Shown here: positions 63,383 through 64,000 of the stretch, piece by piece | Numbering within the stretch: position 1 is the first letter of the stretch | Layout of the letters: every line of letters begins with the position of its first letter | Assembly: GCA_934168305.1 (NCBI GenBank) | Contig: CAKPNF010000005.1 | Coordinates: forward strand, 23,030 to 87,029 | DNA: 64,000 bases | Direction of reading: 5' to 3' | Origin: an uncultured Clostridia bacterium | GTDB taxonomy: Bacteria; Bacillota; Clostridia; TANB77; CAG-508 | Notes under the pieces: model-generated | Seen by the model: only the letters and a program-made list of their open reading frames with translations | Told to the model about the DNA's origin: nothing | Database searches by the model: none | Translations under genes and position numbers: made by a program

Positions 63383-64000
63383 TTCTATAACATCAATTGC
63401 ACTATTTGTGTTTATTCCATCAAGATTATAGTAGGTATTTGGAATTTTTCCCACAATTACATTTTCAGCAATCAAAACTTGATTTGTTATTTTTTGACCT
63501 ATTTCATTGTATGGTGTTAAAATGTTAACTTCACATTCAACTTGCAAATAAACTCTGTGTAATGTTTGATTAATACCTTGTTCTTTAAATTCACTTCTTA
63601 AATCAGTTTCTACATTTCCAATAGAAGAAATTGTTATAGGTACACCTGGTCCTTTACCTGCTAATAATTTAAATCCCGTAAAACTTCCCAGTGCTATTTC
63701 TATGTTCTCTCTCCCTTTTTTTTCTATTTCATTTTGAATTTTTACAGCTACATCTGATATTATTTCATTTATTGCATATACATTTGATTTTATCATAGTT
63801 ATGTTACCATTATTATCTTTATCAATAGTAAATAGTTCATCATAAGTATGTTCTCTCATAACAACTGTTGCTTGTTCATTTGATATTATTGTTGCTATAG
63901 ATTTTGCTTTATCTTTACATAGTGTATCAAATATTGGCAAAATTGCATCTAATACAATTTTTACAGTACTAAATGCAATTATCATTATTATAAAAATTTT
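63380..64000 (-). CDS. yunB: sporulation protein YunB, 5' end off the window
   Basis: At least 206 residues visible, frame open at the edge. N-terminal hydrophobic segment (IFIIMIIAFSTVKIVLDAILPIF), then the YunB pattern: DVAVKIQNEIEKKG, IALGSFTGFKLLAGKGPGVPI, FKEQGINQTLHRVYLQVECEVNILTP. YunB is made in the mother cell under sigma-E in Bacillus. A fragment of the palindromic element abuts its stop codon. Confidence 0.85.
   Translation of the reverse strand, partial: KIFIIMIIAFSTVKIVLDAILPIFDTLCKDKAKSIATIISNEQATVVMREHTYDELFTIDKDNNGNITMIKSNVYAINEIISDVAVKIQNEIEKKGRENIEIALGSFTGFKLLAGKGPGVPITISSIGNVETDLRSEFKEQGINQTLHRVYLQVECEVNILTPYNEIGQKITNQVLIAENVIVGKIPNTYYNLDGINTNSAIDVIE

Noticed and set aside
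1..64000. CRISPR array, tRNA or rRNA genes
   Set aside because: No regularly spaced repeats and no cloverleaf or rRNA signature recognised on either strand by eye; a tRNAscan run would settle tRNAs.

Overview
The window reads as chromosomal DNA of a very AT-rich, Gram-positive, spore-forming member of the Clostridia, probably an uncultured gut-type lineage. Support: three sortases and LPXTG-like surface proteins, a SpoVD-like PASTA penicillin-binding protein, YunB, a Spo0A-type effector domain, a dnaG-rpoD operon, AdhE, and codon use dominated by AGA, TTA and AAA. Most genes lie on the minus strand. I saw no rRNA, tRNA or CRISPR array.

Layout. 1-1.8 kb: a double-DUF262 protein running off the edge. 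1.9-7.5 kb: FAD oxidoreductase, frameshifted cysteine desulfurase, patatin-like lipase, WG-repeat protein. 7.5-13 kb: transposase remnant, thioester-type surface protein with its sortase, a 477-bp palindromic element, a two-component system. 13-24 kb: MscS channel, rpoD-dnaG, RelQ-type alarmone synthetase, AdhE, Spo0A-like and M23 peptidase genes. 24-36 kb: XRE regulator, frameshifted M15 peptidase, sortase, RsmA, VWA surface protein, a second palindromic element, yraN-dprA-comM, SpoVD-like PBP, Rpn-type protein, orphan OmpR-type regulator. 36-45.5 kb: a frameshifted 8-kb NdvB-type glucan synthase/phosphorylase. 45.7-59.2 kb: a Cys-rich protein gene cut in two by a 13-kb integrative element. 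59.2-64 kb: paired TauE/SafE half-transporters, rarA, ruvA, HD hydrolase, yunB.

The integrative element (about 45941-58957) carries a large serine integrase next to its left end, a rolling-circle-type Rep, a tyrosine recombinase, a sortase B/surface protein pair, two XRE regulators and a six-gene operon holding two DnaB-like ATPase proteins around an FtsZ-like protein that stops before the T7 loop. Its ends can be placed to the base: a TT dinucleotide is the only crossover that restores the host reading frame, and the same TT is the exact centre of the reconstructed attP dyad.

The most unusual signal is that four conserved genes (cysteine desulfurase, M15 peptidase, NdvB, TauE/SafE) are each broken by a +1 shift, and in all four the shift falls on an in-frame CGG codon; skipping its C gives a conserved Gly codon and restores the family sequence. 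By eye, CGG occurs in frame elsewhere in the window only twice, both in the Spo0A-like gene. Two palindromic repeat families are also present: a roughly 470-bp element whose two copies differ by paired changes in both arms, and a REP/BIME-like family with the conserved loop GGGCCACCAC.
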